Source: Candidatus Saccharimonadota bacterium
Lineage (GTDB): Bacteria; Patescibacteriota; Saccharimonadia; Saccharimonadales; Saccharimonadaceae
DNA length: 37,626 nucleotides
Direction of reading: 5' to 3'
Assembly (NCBI GenBank): GCA_017418275.1
Contig: JAFONX010000038.1
Coordinates: 1-37,626 of the forward strand
Position 1 is the stretch's first letter. Every line of letters begins with the position of its first letter. The position numbers were made by a program, and so were the translations under genes. The notes under the pieces were generated by a model. The model was given only the letters and a program-made list of their open reading frames with translations, was not told the origin of the DNA and did no database searches. Below are positions 25,034 to 32,682 of the stretch, one piece after another.

Positions 25034-25066
25034 TACAATAGCTAAATAGCAACTTTAAGAAAGGAG
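25034..25066 (+). promoter_or_regulatory. Probable -10 and SD of the beta-helix protein gene
   Basis: TACAAT (25034-25039) with no clear -35, followed by AAAGGAG 6-7 nt before ATG 25072. Confidence 0.45.
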
Positions 25067-25071
25067 CTTTT

Positions 25072-26496
25072 ATGGAAGAAACACAACAAGCGATTACGGA
25101 GTCGCAAGGTGAGAAGCCAAAGTTCGATAAGAAGCTAATCGGGATTATTGCGCTTTGTGTTTTTGTAATTGGCGCTGGTATTGCGGTTGTAATTGCGATT
25201 ATTAGTGGCGCACAAACGGTTTCGACAGGCGTCGATGGCATCGAAATTACGAGCGGCGGAACCTATACTATCTCGGATGATATCTCAAGTGGTTCGGTGA
25301 TTGTTCGGGCTGACGGGGCGGATGTGAATCTGGTTTTGGATGGCGTTTCGATTAAAAATGCGAGTGGTCCGGCAATTTTCATAGAGTCTGCTGGCGACGT
25401 AACTATCGAGTTAAAAGGGGAAAATAAAATCACCGCTACGGCAACGAAAGACTATAATGGCGCTATTTACTCTAAATCGGATTTAATTCTTTCGGGTGAC
25501 GGTTCACTCGAGATTAGTTCAACAATTGACGGAATTGTAAGTAAAGACGATTTGAAAATTGACGACGGTACTTTTATCGTAAACGCAAAAGATGAGGGGA
25601 TTGTAGGTAAGGATTCAATTACAATTAATGGCGGCGACCTTACGATTACGGCTACGAACGGGCATGGTCTAAAGACTTCGAATGAAGAAAAGAAGGGGGA
25701 TATGGAGATTGCTGGCGGCAAGATCAGTATTAATTCCGGCACAGATGGTCTACATTCGATTGCGAATATTAGAATTTCTGATGGAGTTATTACAATTTCA
25801 GCGGGAGATGATGGCATTCATGCGGATTCGACAGTCACAATCGATGGTGGCACAATCAATGTTGTAAAATCCTATGAGGGAATTGAGGGTGGCGAAATTT
25901 CCGTAAATAACGGAGATATTAAGGTTGTCGCTTCGGACGACGGTTTAAATGCGGCAGGTGGCTCAGATAATACTAAATCTAAAGCCAGCTCTTTCTCTGG
26001 CGATACGAGCAAAGCCATTACAATCGCCGGCGGCAATGTTTATGTTGATGCGAGTGGCGACGGGATTGATTCGAACGGCAATATTTATATTTCTGGTGGC
26101 ACGACCTACGTGGATGGCCCCACAAACAATGGAAACGGCGCGATGGATTATGGCGATGGTGGTTGCGAGTTTGTGATTACGGGCGGTACCCTGGTTGCGG
26201 TTGGTTCATCTGGTATGGCGGTCAATGCAACATCGGCCGAACAGGTGAGCGTCTTAATGAACCTAAGTGGCTCATATTCGGGGGCTTTGAGTTTTGGCAC
26301 AATTAATTATACGCCTAGCAAGACTTATAATTCGGTCCTAATCTCTTCGCCGGAGCTTAATATTGGAGATAGCTACACGCTCACAATAGGCGAGAAGAAG
26401 ATTCAAACAACTACAATCACGAATAGTATTACAAATACCGGTACAGCCGGCATGACGCCTGGTATGGGGCAAGGTCGCCAAGGCGGCATGCGCTAA
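25072..26496 (+). CDS. Membrane-anchored beta-helix protein (Cthe_2159/DUF4353-type carbohydrate-binding)
   Basis: A 474-residue protein: a short cytoplasmic N-terminus, a TM (about 24-45), a long repeat region (about 60-440) and a low-complexity Gly/Met tail. The repeats are short beta-strand turns such as SGGTYTISDD, VNLVLDGVSIKN, GDVTIELKGEN, SITINGGDLTI, DDGIHADSTVTIDGGTI and GNVYVDASGDGIDSNGNIYI. This is the pattern of Cthe_2159, a calcium-binding right-handed beta-helix that binds acidic polysaccharides. Asp/Gly-rich turns suggest metal binding. For an epibiont, attachment to a host cell or to matrix polysaccharide is a reasonable guess, not shown. Confidence 0.85.
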   Translation: MEETQQAITESQGEKPKFDKKLIGIIALCVFVIGAGIAVVIAIISGAQTVSTGVDGIEITSGGTYTISDDISSGSVIVRADGADVNLVLDGVSIKNASGPAIFIESAGDVTIELKGENKITATATKDYNGAIYSKSDLILSGDGSLEISSTIDGIVSKDDLKIDDGTFIVNAKDEGIVGKDSITINGGDLTITATNGHGLKTSNEEKKGDMEIAGGKISINSGTDGLHSIANIRISDGVITISAGDDGIHADSTVTIDGGTINVVKSYEGIEGGEISVNNGDIKVVASDDGLNAAGGSDNTKSKASSFSGDTSKAITIAGGNVYVDASGDGIDSNGNIYISGGTTYVDGPTNNGNGAMDYGDGGCEFVITGGTLVAVGSSGMAVNATSAEQVSVLMNLSGSYSGALSFGTINYTPSKTYNSVLISSPELNIGDSYTLTIGEKKIQTTTITNSITNTGTAGMTPGMGQGRQGGMR

Positions 26497-26500
26497 CAAA

Positions 26501-26530
26501 AGAGAGCCCGTTCGATGCGGGCTCTCTTCG
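26501..26530 (+). terminator. Terminator-like hairpin after the beta-helix gene
   Basis: 10-bp stem AGAGAGCCCG/CGGGCTCTCT with a 7-nt loop; only a weak T-tract follows. A second inverted repeat (26539-26567, arms AACATCCA/TGGATGTT) lies between this gene and the convergent ATPase gene. Confidence 0.7.
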
Positions 26531-26572
26531 TGTGCACGAACATCCACCGACTAGGTCGATGGATGTTTAGGC

Positions 26573-28162
26573 TTATTTAAATAGTGACTTAATAATCTTG
26601 TTGGTTAGACTTCGGCCAACGGCACTACTGGAGCTACCAATTAAATTACCAATCGCGCGCTGACGGTACTTATCCATTTCTTTTTCCGTCGAGCTTTTCT
26701 TGGTCGTCTTTGTGGCGCTTGGTTTTTCTTCTATTACAGGAGCCGCCACGGTTTGTCTGCCGTTCTTTGTGGCTTCAAGATATTCTGCATAAGTCTGTGG
26801 CTTACTAGTCGGAGCTGTCTGGGCGGCATTGTATTGCGCTACGGTCGAAGCGGGAGCCGTTGCGATCTCTTCCGCCTCGGCTTTCATTTTTTGAATAATC
26901 TCGAAGGCAGACTCTGGGTCGACCTCGGTATCATATTTACCGGCAAGCGGACTGGCGTTAATGATCTTATTTCTTGCCATATCGTCCAAAACACCCATCT
27001 GGCTCTGCGGCGGCAGAATTGTGACGCGTTCTACAATTGTAGGGGCGCCCTTCGCGTCCTGGAAGGAAACTAAAGCTTCGCCCGTACCAAGCTCGAGGAT
27101 TGCCTGCGCAGTATCGAACTCCGGATTCGTGCGGAAAGAATCTGCGCTCGCGCGTACAATTTTCTGTTCGGCTGGCGTATATGCGCGCAAAGTGTGCTGA
27201 ATACGGTTACCGAGCTGCGACATTACTTCGTCCGGGATGTCGGTCGGACGCTGTGATGCGAAATATAAGCCGATACCGTGCGAGCGAATCAATTTTACGA
27301 CTTGCGTAATGCGCTTGAGTCGGTAACTTGGCATGCCATTAAATAACAAATGCGCCTCGTCAAAGAAGAACACGAGTCTTGGCTTGGCTTGATCGCCGAC
27401 CTCTGGTGTGCTGGCAAACAGGGTAGTCAAAAGCCAGAGCAAGAAACTTGCGTACAGGTCTGGATTCTGGAAGAGTTTTACGGAGTGTAAGATATTAATC
27501 ATACCGCGACCGTCAGAATCTTGAACGAAGAAATCATTAATATCGAGTGCTGGTTCGCCAAAGAATTTACCTGCGCCCTGGTTTTCGAGTGTTAAAAGAC
27601 TTCGCTGAATTACGCCAATGCTCTGTACGGTAATGTTGCCATACTTTGTATTGTATTTACTTCGATTCTCGGCTACATATGCCAAAACCGCACGTAAATC
27701 TTCGAGATTAATAAGTCTTAGTCCTTCGTCTTCGGCTACTCTGAAAGCAATCGCGAGATTGCCTTCTTGTGCTTCGGTGAGACCGAGCATGATCGAAAGG
27801 ATTTCTGGTCCTACCTGCTCGACGTTCGCGCGAACTTGATGACCGTGCGTGCCATACAAATCCCAAAAACGCACCGGAAACGATTTTGGTTCGAAATCGT
27901 CAAGCTTGAGATTTTTGACACGTTCTGTGACGTTTTCGTTCATTTCGCCAGCCTGCGCGGTGCCAGCTAAGTCGCCTTTAACGTCTGCCATGAAAACTGG
28001 CACGCCTGCATCAGAGAAACTCTCCGCCATTACCTTGAGCGTGATAGTCTTGCCTGAACCGCTCGCGCCCGTAATTAAGCCATGTCGGTTCGCCATCTTG
28101 GGTAAAATACAAAGCTCTTTTTTGTCGCTTTTGCCTACTAGAATTTTATCGTTCAAAAACAC
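26573..28162 (-). CDS. HerA-like (DUF853/YjgR) ATPase
   Basis: A 529-residue P-loop ATPase of the HerA/FtsK-like fold, DUF853 type. Walker A GASGSGKT is at residues 32-39, Walker B in RLVFFFDEAHLLF, and the conserved sensor/arginine-finger region is in RSHGIGLYFASQRPTDIPDEV followed by LGNRIQHTLRA. The C-terminal ~100 residues are Ala/Thr/Lys-rich linker and a short tail. HerA relatives pump DNA or act in repair, but the cellular role of DUF853 proteins is unclear; no NurA partner is nearby. GTG start with AAGGA about 9 nt upstream. Confidence 0.9.
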   Translation of the reverse strand: MFLNDKILVGKSDKKELCILPKMANRHGLITGASGSGKTITLKVMAESFSDAGVPVFMADVKGDLAGTAQAGEMNENVTERVKNLKLDDFEPKSFPVRFWDLYGTHGHQVRANVEQVGPEILSIMLGLTEAQEGNLAIAFRVAEDEGLRLINLEDLRAVLAYVAENRSKYNTKYGNITVQSIGVIQRSLLTLENQGAGKFFGEPALDINDFFVQDSDGRGMINILHSVKLFQNPDLYASFLLWLLTTLFASTPEVGDQAKPRLVFFFDEAHLLFNGMPSYRLKRITQVVKLIRSHGIGLYFASQRPTDIPDEVMSQLGNRIQHTLRAYTPAEQKIVRASADSFRTNPEFDTAQAILELGTGEALVSFQDAKGAPTIVERVTILPPQSQMGVLDDMARNKIINASPLAGKYDTEVDPESAFEIIQKMKAEAEEIATAPASTVAQYNAAQTAPTSKPQTYAEYLEATKNGRQTVAAPVIEEKPSATKTTKKSSTEKEMDKYRQRAIGNLIGSSSSAVGRSLTNKIIKSLFK

Positions 28163-28271
28163 TAAAATAATTCCTTGTTTACTGTTCTAATAATACCATC
28201 GAAGGTATTCGGATTGGCTGTTTTCAACAATCACCAAAACTTATAGACCATTCATGCTAAGATTGAGACTG

Positions 28272-28300
28272 TTGACATAATCGATAGAGTATAGCATAAT
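28272..28300 (+). promoter_or_regulatory. Promoter of the 175-aa gene
   Basis: TTGACA (28272-28277), 17-bp spacer, CATAAT (28295-28300), implying a leader of about 80 nt. Confidence 0.75.
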
Positions 28301-28389
28301 ATAAAAATGTTCTTACGAGTTTGCGGACCAATAGGATAAAACCTAAGGCAATCTCTGAGGATAAAATTATATAGAGGGTGGAATTTGTC

Positions 28390-28917
28390 GTGTCATTGTT
28401 CTTTAGTTACTCAAATTTAAACGTTGTACCGGTTAATGATTTGCAGGGAAGGGCGGCCGCTCAGGCCTTTATCGGTCTTAATCCCTTTAAGGACATTACT
28501 CTTAATGGGAGCGGTTATCGGATGTATTTAGCAACTGAGACCGACCCGTCAAAAATGGTATTTCCCGTAGGGTGGTATACGGCGAAGGGTTATCTTCGCA
28601 ATAAACACACCTCGACGGGCATATATTCCGAAATTCCAATTTTTGATAATTTGGGGCATATGTGGTACGGTTGCAGCCCAATGCGGAGCGCGGATCAGGT
28701 GGCAGGTAAAGACTTTTCAGTCTCGACATTAATGGATGTCATTATTGCTATGAATCCGAACTGTGAGATGACGGGGCTGCGCACGCTTACCTTCAGAAAG
28801 AGGCCTAAAAGCCTTAACATTATAGAAGGTTGGGAAATTACGATGGGTGGCAATATCTTCCGTCCGCGTATTATACTCTCGTCTGGTACCAACGTACTCA
28901 CGATCATTATCCGCTAG
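28390..28917 (+). CDS. Protein of unknown function (175 aa)
   Basis: No family recognised. The protein looks soluble and mixed alpha/beta with no signal peptide, Gly- and aromatic-containing loops (GWYTAKGYLRNKH, LGHMWYGCSP) and a beta-rich C-terminus (RPRIILSSGTNVLTIII). The GTG at 28390 is preferred because AGAGGGTGG lies about 9 nt upstream; an in-frame GTG at 28378 sits inside that SD. A consensus-like promoter, a long leader and a perfect terminator make it a complete single-gene unit, a good argument that it is real. Confidence 0.65.
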   Translation: MSLFFSYSNLNVVPVNDLQGRAAAQAFIGLNPFKDITLNGSGYRMYLATETDPSKMVFPVGWYTAKGYLRNKHTSTGIYSEIPIFDNLGHMWYGCSPMRSADQVAGKDFSVSTLMDVIIAMNPNCEMTGLRTLTFRKRPKSLNIIEGWEITMGGNIFRPRIILSSGTNVLTIIIR

Positions 28918-28926
28918 TACATTGCT

Positions 28927-28958
28927 ATCCCCCAAGCCGTTGGCGTGGGGGATTTTTC
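28927..28958 (+). terminator. Terminator before alaS
   Basis: ATCCCCCA/TGGGGGAT perfect 8-bp stem with an inner GCC/GGC stem, followed by a T5 run. Confidence 0.93.
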
Positions 28959-29002
28959 TGTCTTTTTAACCTGTTTTGAGGCTCGCTATATCTGTAAAAA
29001 TA

Positions 29003-29011
29003 TGTTAAAAT
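29003..29011 (+). promoter_or_regulatory. alaS leaderless-type extended -10
   Basis: TGT-TAAAAT (hexamer 29006-29011), 7 nt before ATG 29019. Confidence 0.73.
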
Positions 29012-29018
29012 ATTCGCC

Positions 29019-30893
29019 ATGAAAGCAAGTGAAGTTAGACAAAAATATCTCGAGTTTATGAAATCTAAAGGCCATGTGCAGATTGCGCCAGCCGCCTTGG
29101 TGCTCGAGAATGATCCAACTACACTTTTTACGGGCTCTGGCATGCAGCCGTTGATGCCTTATCTTCTTGGCAAAAAACACGAGGATGGCACTCGTTTAAC
29201 GAATTCTCAGCCATGTCTCCGCTTGCAGGATATCGATGACATTGGCGATCCGCGCCACTCGACCGTCTTCGAAATGCTTGGTAACTGGTCGCTCGGTGAT
29301 TACTTCAAAGAGGAACAAATCCGCAACTTCTTTACTTTCTTGACGCAGGAAATTGGACTAAATCCAGAAAAGATCTATGTCACTTGTTTTATTGGCTCCG
29401 AAAAATATGGGATTCCGCGCGATGATGAAGCTGCTTCAATCTGGCAGAAAGTTTTTGCTGAGGTAGGTATTGAAGCGAAGATCGCCGAAATTGATACGGC
29501 CGAGAATGGCGACAAGCGTGGTATTGAGCCGGGCGAGCGCATCTTTTTCTATAACGACAAGGAAAACTGGTGGTCTCGTGGCGGCGGTATCGAAACTACG
29601 CCGATTGGCGACCCATGCGGTCCAGATTCCGAGGTCTTCTATGACTTTGGCGAGGATAAGCAGGATGTCGAAAAATACGGCAAAAGCCACCCAGCTTCTG
29701 ATGGCGCGCGCTTTATGGAGATTGGTAATCAGGTCTTCATGCAGTATCGCCGCATGGAAGATGGTAGTTTTGAAGAACTCGAACAAAAGAACGTCGACTT
29801 CGGTTCTGGCCTCGAGCGTGTGACGGCTGCCAGTATCGATTCTTTTGATATCTTCCAGATTTCACTCTTGAAACCAATTATCGATAAGCTTGCCGAAATT
29901 TCTGGTAAGGCTTACGAAAGTAATACTTCTGAAATGCGTATTATCGCTGATCACTTGCGTGGCGCCTATCTTTTAACTGCGCAGGGTCTCGTGCCGAGTA
30001 ATAAACAACATGGCTACGCGCTTCGTCGTATTATCCGCCGTGCGATTTTAAAAGCCTTGAACCTCGGTATCGAGCAGAACTTCCTCGAGGAAGTTTTGCC
30101 GGCTATCGCTGAAAATTACAAGGATTTGCCAGATAGTATTTTAACGAATCGTAATGATGTCTTGTCGGTATTAAGCAAGGAAGAACAGGCTTTCCGCCGT
30201 ACGCTCAACCGCGGTATTAAAGAGCTCGGTAAGCTAAAGGAAGCTGGTCTGACCGGCAAAGAAATCTTTATGCTTCAGGATACTTATGGCTTCCCGATGG
30301 AGCTTTCGGTCGAAGAGGCATATCGTCAGGATATTGAGCTGAGTGAAAACTGGCGTGCTGAATTTGACGCCGCTTTGGAAGAACAGAGAAACCGCTCAAA
30401 GACGGCCAGTAAAGGTATGTTTAAAGGTGGTCTCGAGGATCATGGCGAAATGTCTACGAAGTATCACACGGCAACGCATTTATTACTCGCGGCTATTCAA
30501 AAATTGATTGATTCTGAGAGTTATCAGCGCGGTTCGAATATTACCGCCGAGCGCATGCGCTTGGATTTCGCCTGTGATCATAAGCTAAGCAAGGAAGAAT
30601 TGCAACGGCTCGAAGATCAGGTTAATGAATGGATTCAGGCTGACTTGCCAGTTCAGTTTGCAGAATATGATAAGGAACATGCTCGCAATGAACTGAAAGC
30701 GCACGGTAGCTTCTGGGAGAAGTATCCAGAAAAATTGACGGTCTATACGATTGGTGACTGGGATGAGCCAACTTCGCGCGAAGTTTGTGGTGGTCCTCAT
30801 GTTGAGCATACTGGCGTATTAGGTCATTTCAAGATACAGAAAGAAGAAGCCAGCTCGGCTGGCGTACGCCGTATAAAGGCTATCTTAGAATAA
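29019..30893 (+). CDS. alaS: Alanyl-tRNA synthetase, short form lacking C-Ala
   Basis: Charges tRNA-Ala. The class II catalytic domain (about 1-240; TTLFTGSGMQPL, STVFEMLGNWSLGDYFK, GGGIETTPIGDPCGPDSE) and the tRNA-recognition helices are followed by the editing domain, with its zinc/catalytic motifs HTATH (HxxxH) and CGGPHVEH (CxxxH) intact. The protein ends at 624 residues, right after KEEASSAGVRRIKAI, so the C-Ala/DHHA1 region present in the ~870-residue form is absent. A clean stop, strong terminator and no downstream in-frame remnant argue for a natural short form, as reported for CPR bacteria. Confidence 0.96.
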   Translation: MKASEVRQKYLEFMKSKGHVQIAPAALVLENDPTTLFTGSGMQPLMPYLLGKKHEDGTRLTNSQPCLRLQDIDDIGDPRHSTVFEMLGNWSLGDYFKEEQIRNFFTFLTQEIGLNPEKIYVTCFIGSEKYGIPRDDEAASIWQKVFAEVGIEAKIAEIDTAENGDKRGIEPGERIFFYNDKENWWSRGGGIETTPIGDPCGPDSEVFYDFGEDKQDVEKYGKSHPASDGARFMEIGNQVFMQYRRMEDGSFEELEQKNVDFGSGLERVTAASIDSFDIFQISLLKPIIDKLAEISGKAYESNTSEMRIIADHLRGAYLLTAQGLVPSNKQHGYALRRIIRRAILKALNLGIEQNFLEEVLPAIAENYKDLPDSILTNRNDVLSVLSKEEQAFRRTLNRGIKELGKLKEAGLTGKEIFMLQDTYGFPMELSVEEAYRQDIELSENWRAEFDAALEEQRNRSKTASKGMFKGGLEDHGEMSTKYHTATHLLLAAIQKLIDSESYQRGSNITAERMRLDFACDHKLSKEELQRLEDQVNEWIQADLPVQFAEYDKEHARNELKAHGSFWEKYPEKLTVYTIGDWDEPTSREVCGGPHVEHTGVLGHFKIQKEEASSAGVRRIKAILE

Positions 30894-30905
30894 AGTATCA
30901 GAAAG

Positions 30906-30928
30906 AACCGTCCGAAAGGGCGGTTTTT
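30906..30928 (+). terminator. alaS terminator
   Basis: AACCGTCC-GAAA-GGGCGGTT stem-loop with a GNRA tetraloop and a U run. Confidence 0.93.
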
Positions 30929-30951
30929 GGTGCAAAAATACAGTCTACGCT

Positions 30952-30976
30952 GTAAATAATACAACAGATTATTTAC
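30952..30976. promoter_or_regulatory. Perfect 9-bp inverted repeat, candidate operator
   Basis: GTAAATAAT and ATTATTTAC arms (30952-30960, 30968-30976) separated by 7 bp. It ends just upstream of the predicted -35 region of the HD gene, whose likely extended -10 is TGC-TACCAT (30995-31003). The AT-rich symmetry and spacing fit a dimeric regulator site better than a terminator, as no T-tract follows. Confidence 0.5.
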
Positions 30977-31040
30977 CTCTGTTCTTATCTGTCGTGCTAC
31001 CATAAGCATAAGGGGGAGCACATTGAAAGGGTGATTATGA

Positions 31041-31760
31041 ATGCTCAAAAAAGATTATTCCACTACAGCAAGATACGACTCGGTTTGGGACAAGTATAAA
31101 ACTCTGATGTGTCTGCACGCGATTCGCCGGACCGGTGTTAAAAATCACGGTATTTGTACTGCGCCTCTCTATCTGGCTGATCAGAACGTCCAGGAGCACT
31201 CGTATCTCGTGACTGCATTAGCGGTCATTTTGTATGCGACATTTGAGGAACTTCAGCAATATTTTCCGCCGAACTATATCGAGATTATGCTATTTCATGA
31301 TGCTGGTGAGACGAAGATTGGTGACATTGCGGATGACGGCGCGGCTGATGCTGTGAAATATAAGGACGACCGAGAGTACGAGTTCATGTGTGATTTTGTT
31401 AAAGATTTTGAGTCAGAGATTGGCAATAACGTGCTTTCTGGCTTCATTGAGTTTCAGAAGAAACACACTATTCTCTACATGGTCGATAAGCTCGAGTGGA
31501 TTCTGTTCACAGCCTACCTGACGCCGAGTGGCGATGCAGGTAGTCTGAACTACAAGGAATCGCATCTTGGGCTGACCGAGCAGGATAAGCATGCTATCGA
31601 GGCAACTGGTGGCTCCTACCGTACGGTTGACGCGATGGTAGTGCATTTCCTGGAACATACGCACGGAATTGAAGGCAGAGATATTATGATAGATCTCATT
31701 AAGGCGGTCTATAGGAACATCGACGGCTTTGTTCCGGATTTCGTTGACAAACTGTATTAA
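31041..31760 (+). CDS. HD-domain phosphohydrolase
   Basis: A 239-residue protein with the HD metal-binding set: His in QEHSYLV, His-Asp in LFHDAGETKIGDI and Asp in YMVDKLEWI. The arrangement resembles HD-type nucleotidases such as YfbR (5'-deoxynucleotidase), but the substrate is not certain. In an organism likely to scavenge nucleotides, a nucleotide-phosphate role would make sense. The start is preceded by AGGGTG about 8 nt upstream; a competing ATG at 31037 is in another frame and closed. A perfect inverted repeat upstream suggests specific regulation. Confidence 0.82.
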   Translation: MLKKDYSTTARYDSVWDKYKTLMCLHAIRRTGVKNHGICTAPLYLADQNVQEHSYLVTALAVILYATFEELQQYFPPNYIEIMLFHDAGETKIGDIADDGAADAVKYKDDREYEFMCDFVKDFESEIGNNVLSGFIEFQKKHTILYMVDKLEWILFTAYLTPSGDAGSLNYKESHLGLTEQDKHAIEATGGSYRTVDAMVVHFLEHTHGIEGRDIMIDLIKAVYRNIDGFVPDFVDKLY

Positions 31761-31777
31761 TCCCCCCTAATAATTCA

Positions 31778-31806
31778 CCCCTGGCTACAAGGCCGGGGGA
31801 TTTTCT
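31778..31806 (+). terminator. Terminator of the HD gene
   Basis: CCCCTGGC/GCCGGGGG stem (31778-31785/31792-31799, one G-U pair) followed by ATTTTCTT. Confidence 0.8.
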
Positions 31807-31822
31807 TGCATGAAAATAAATA

Positions 31823-31831
31823 TGTTAAAAT
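31823..31831 (+). promoter_or_regulatory. Extended -10 promoter of the small RNA
   Basis: TGT-TAAAAT (hexamer 31826-31831), the same box as before alaS, but no start codon follows at leaderless spacing. Predicted transcription start about 31838. Confidence 0.6.
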
Positions 31832-31837
31832 ATAGAC

Positions 31838-31910
31838 ATAAGAGCGCAGCTCTAGGAACTGTGCTCAAAAGGGTTGTTTGAGCCTTCGCCTAACGGCGTT
31901 GGCTCTTTTT
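31838..31910 (+). ncRNA. Candidate small RNA (about 73 nt)
   Basis: Between a clear -10 box and an intrinsic terminator there is no plausible ORF, but three hairpins: AGAGC-GCA-GCTCT (31841-31853), GCTCAAA-7nt-TTTGAGC (31863-31883), and a terminator stem GAGCC..CGCC-TAAC-GGCG..GGCTC followed by T5 (31880-31910). The 3' arm of hairpin 2 overlaps the 5' arm of the terminator by four bases, so they are alternatives. The next gene (31983) has its own -10 box, so this is more likely a free RNA than a leader. No known RNA family recognised. Confidence 0.55.
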
Positions 31911-31967
31911 ACGCTTCATCACTCGGATACTTAGCGTAACTCCTACTCTCCACCATTTGAGGCAGAT

Positions 31968-31976
31968 TGCTATAAT
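31968..31976 (+). promoter_or_regulatory. Leaderless-type extended -10
   Basis: TGC-TATAAT (hexamer 31971-31976), 6 nt before ATG 31983. Confidence 0.77.
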
Positions 31977-31982
31977 AAAACT

Positions 31983-32219
31983 ATGTTTCAACCTCAAAGC
32001 CCAGAAGAAATTGAAAGACTTGTCAAATCTATTGCAAAGCGTCTTGCGCAAAACAAAGGCCTCGAGCCAGAACAGTTTTATGATAAACTTCAGCCGCTAA
32101 TTGATGAGGCGGTTGAATGGCAAACGCAAAATCCCACCAAAAGTGCGTATGGGAATTTTCGCGTTGACCTGAAGGCTAAGTATTTGATGCAGGAATTACT
32201 ACGCGAAGCATTGCAATAA
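31983..32219 (+). CDS. Small helical protein of unknown function (78 aa)
   Basis: A 78-residue, probably all-helical soluble protein (SPEEIERLVKSIAKRLAQ; EQFYDKLQPLIDEAVEWQ; KAKYLMQELLREAL). No family recognised. The start is set by the extended -10 ending 6 nt upstream. It follows the candidate small RNA and precedes a two-copy repeat. Confidence 0.68.
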   Translation: MFQPQSPEEIERLVKSIAKRLAQNKGLEPEQFYDKLQPLIDEAVEWQTQNPTKSAYGNFRVDLKAKYLMQELLREALQ

Positions 32220-32227
32220 AAAAGAAG

Positions 32228-32309
32228 GCTTGGCCTGCTATCCGATGACCACAGGTCGCCAACTTTTCAATCGCTAAGCTTGGCCTGCTATCCGATGACC
32301 ACAGGTCGC
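32228..32309. repeat. Two perfect copies of a 32-bp repeat, period 50
   Basis: Copies at 32228-32259 and 32278-32309 are identical over 32 bp and separated by 18 bp. Each contains a CCTG/CAGG pairing. Around the second copy lie 11-bp arms (about AATCGCTAAGC / GCTTAACGATT, one mismatch). Read on the minus strand, the distal copy is followed by a run of T, so it could act as a terminator for the minus-strand pseudogene. With two copies and an 18-bp spacer it does not qualify as a CRISPR array. Confidence 0.85.
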
Positions 32310-32326
32310 TTAACGATTTTATTATA

Positions 32327-32559
32327 TTACTTCTTACTGATAGCTTCAAGGCCGTGTGCCTTGCTAATGATTAATAGACTTTTGACTCGTCTGGACTGTC
32401 TGTAGCGGTTTACTAGGGCTTTGATGCATTTATATTTCTTTGAGTATTTGTTGGGCGTATTAATTCAATATCGAATCCTTGAGAGAGCAGAAAAGAGATG
32501 CCATCTTCTTCTCGTCCATAAAAAATAGTTTTATTTCGAATTAATACACCTTTTTTCAT
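32327..32559 (-). pseudogene. Frameshifted small gene (about 77 codons)
   Basis: From an ATG at 32559 the minus strand encodes 48 residues (MKKGVLIRNKTIFYGREEDG..., ending at a TAG near 32412). In another frame the sequence continues sensibly from about PNKYSKKYKCIKALVNRYRQ to AHGLEAISKK and a TAA at 32327-32329. The total of 233 nt is one short of 78 codons, so a single-base deletion near 32450 would explain it. No start codon precedes the second part. A TACTAT box ends 7 nt before the ATG, the leaderless spacing used elsewhere here. No family recognised; sequencing error or programmed frameshifting are alternatives. Confidence 0.5.
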
Positions 32560-32667
32560 GAAAGAAATAGTATCGCAGATGAACTAAAAAGCTAAGCATA
32601 AATATGATATTTTTGACAAATAGAAACAACCATGGTGTTTCGTATGAATAAAACGCTCATTCTAATG
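32560..32667. other. Gene-free AT-rich stretch
   Basis: Apart from the TACTAT box of the frameshifted gene (32567-32572), no convincing ORF or hairpin is seen before the RNA promoter at 32668. Confidence 0.5.
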
Positions 32668-32676
32668 TGCTATAAT
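32668..32676 (+). promoter_or_regulatory. Extended -10 promoter of the structured RNA/operon
   Basis: TGC-TATAAT (hexamer 32671-32676). With the 6-nt gap typical here, transcription starts at G32683, the first base of the 16-bp closing helix. Confidence 0.72.
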
Positions 32677-32682
32677 TAAAAT

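Noticed and set aside
32228-32309. Two 32-bp repeats as a CRISPR array
   Set aside because: Only two copies, an 18-bp spacer, and no cas genes in the window.
32308-32314. GCTTAAC as an integron attC half-site
   Set aside because: No matching GTTRRRY partner at the right distance and no integrase gene.
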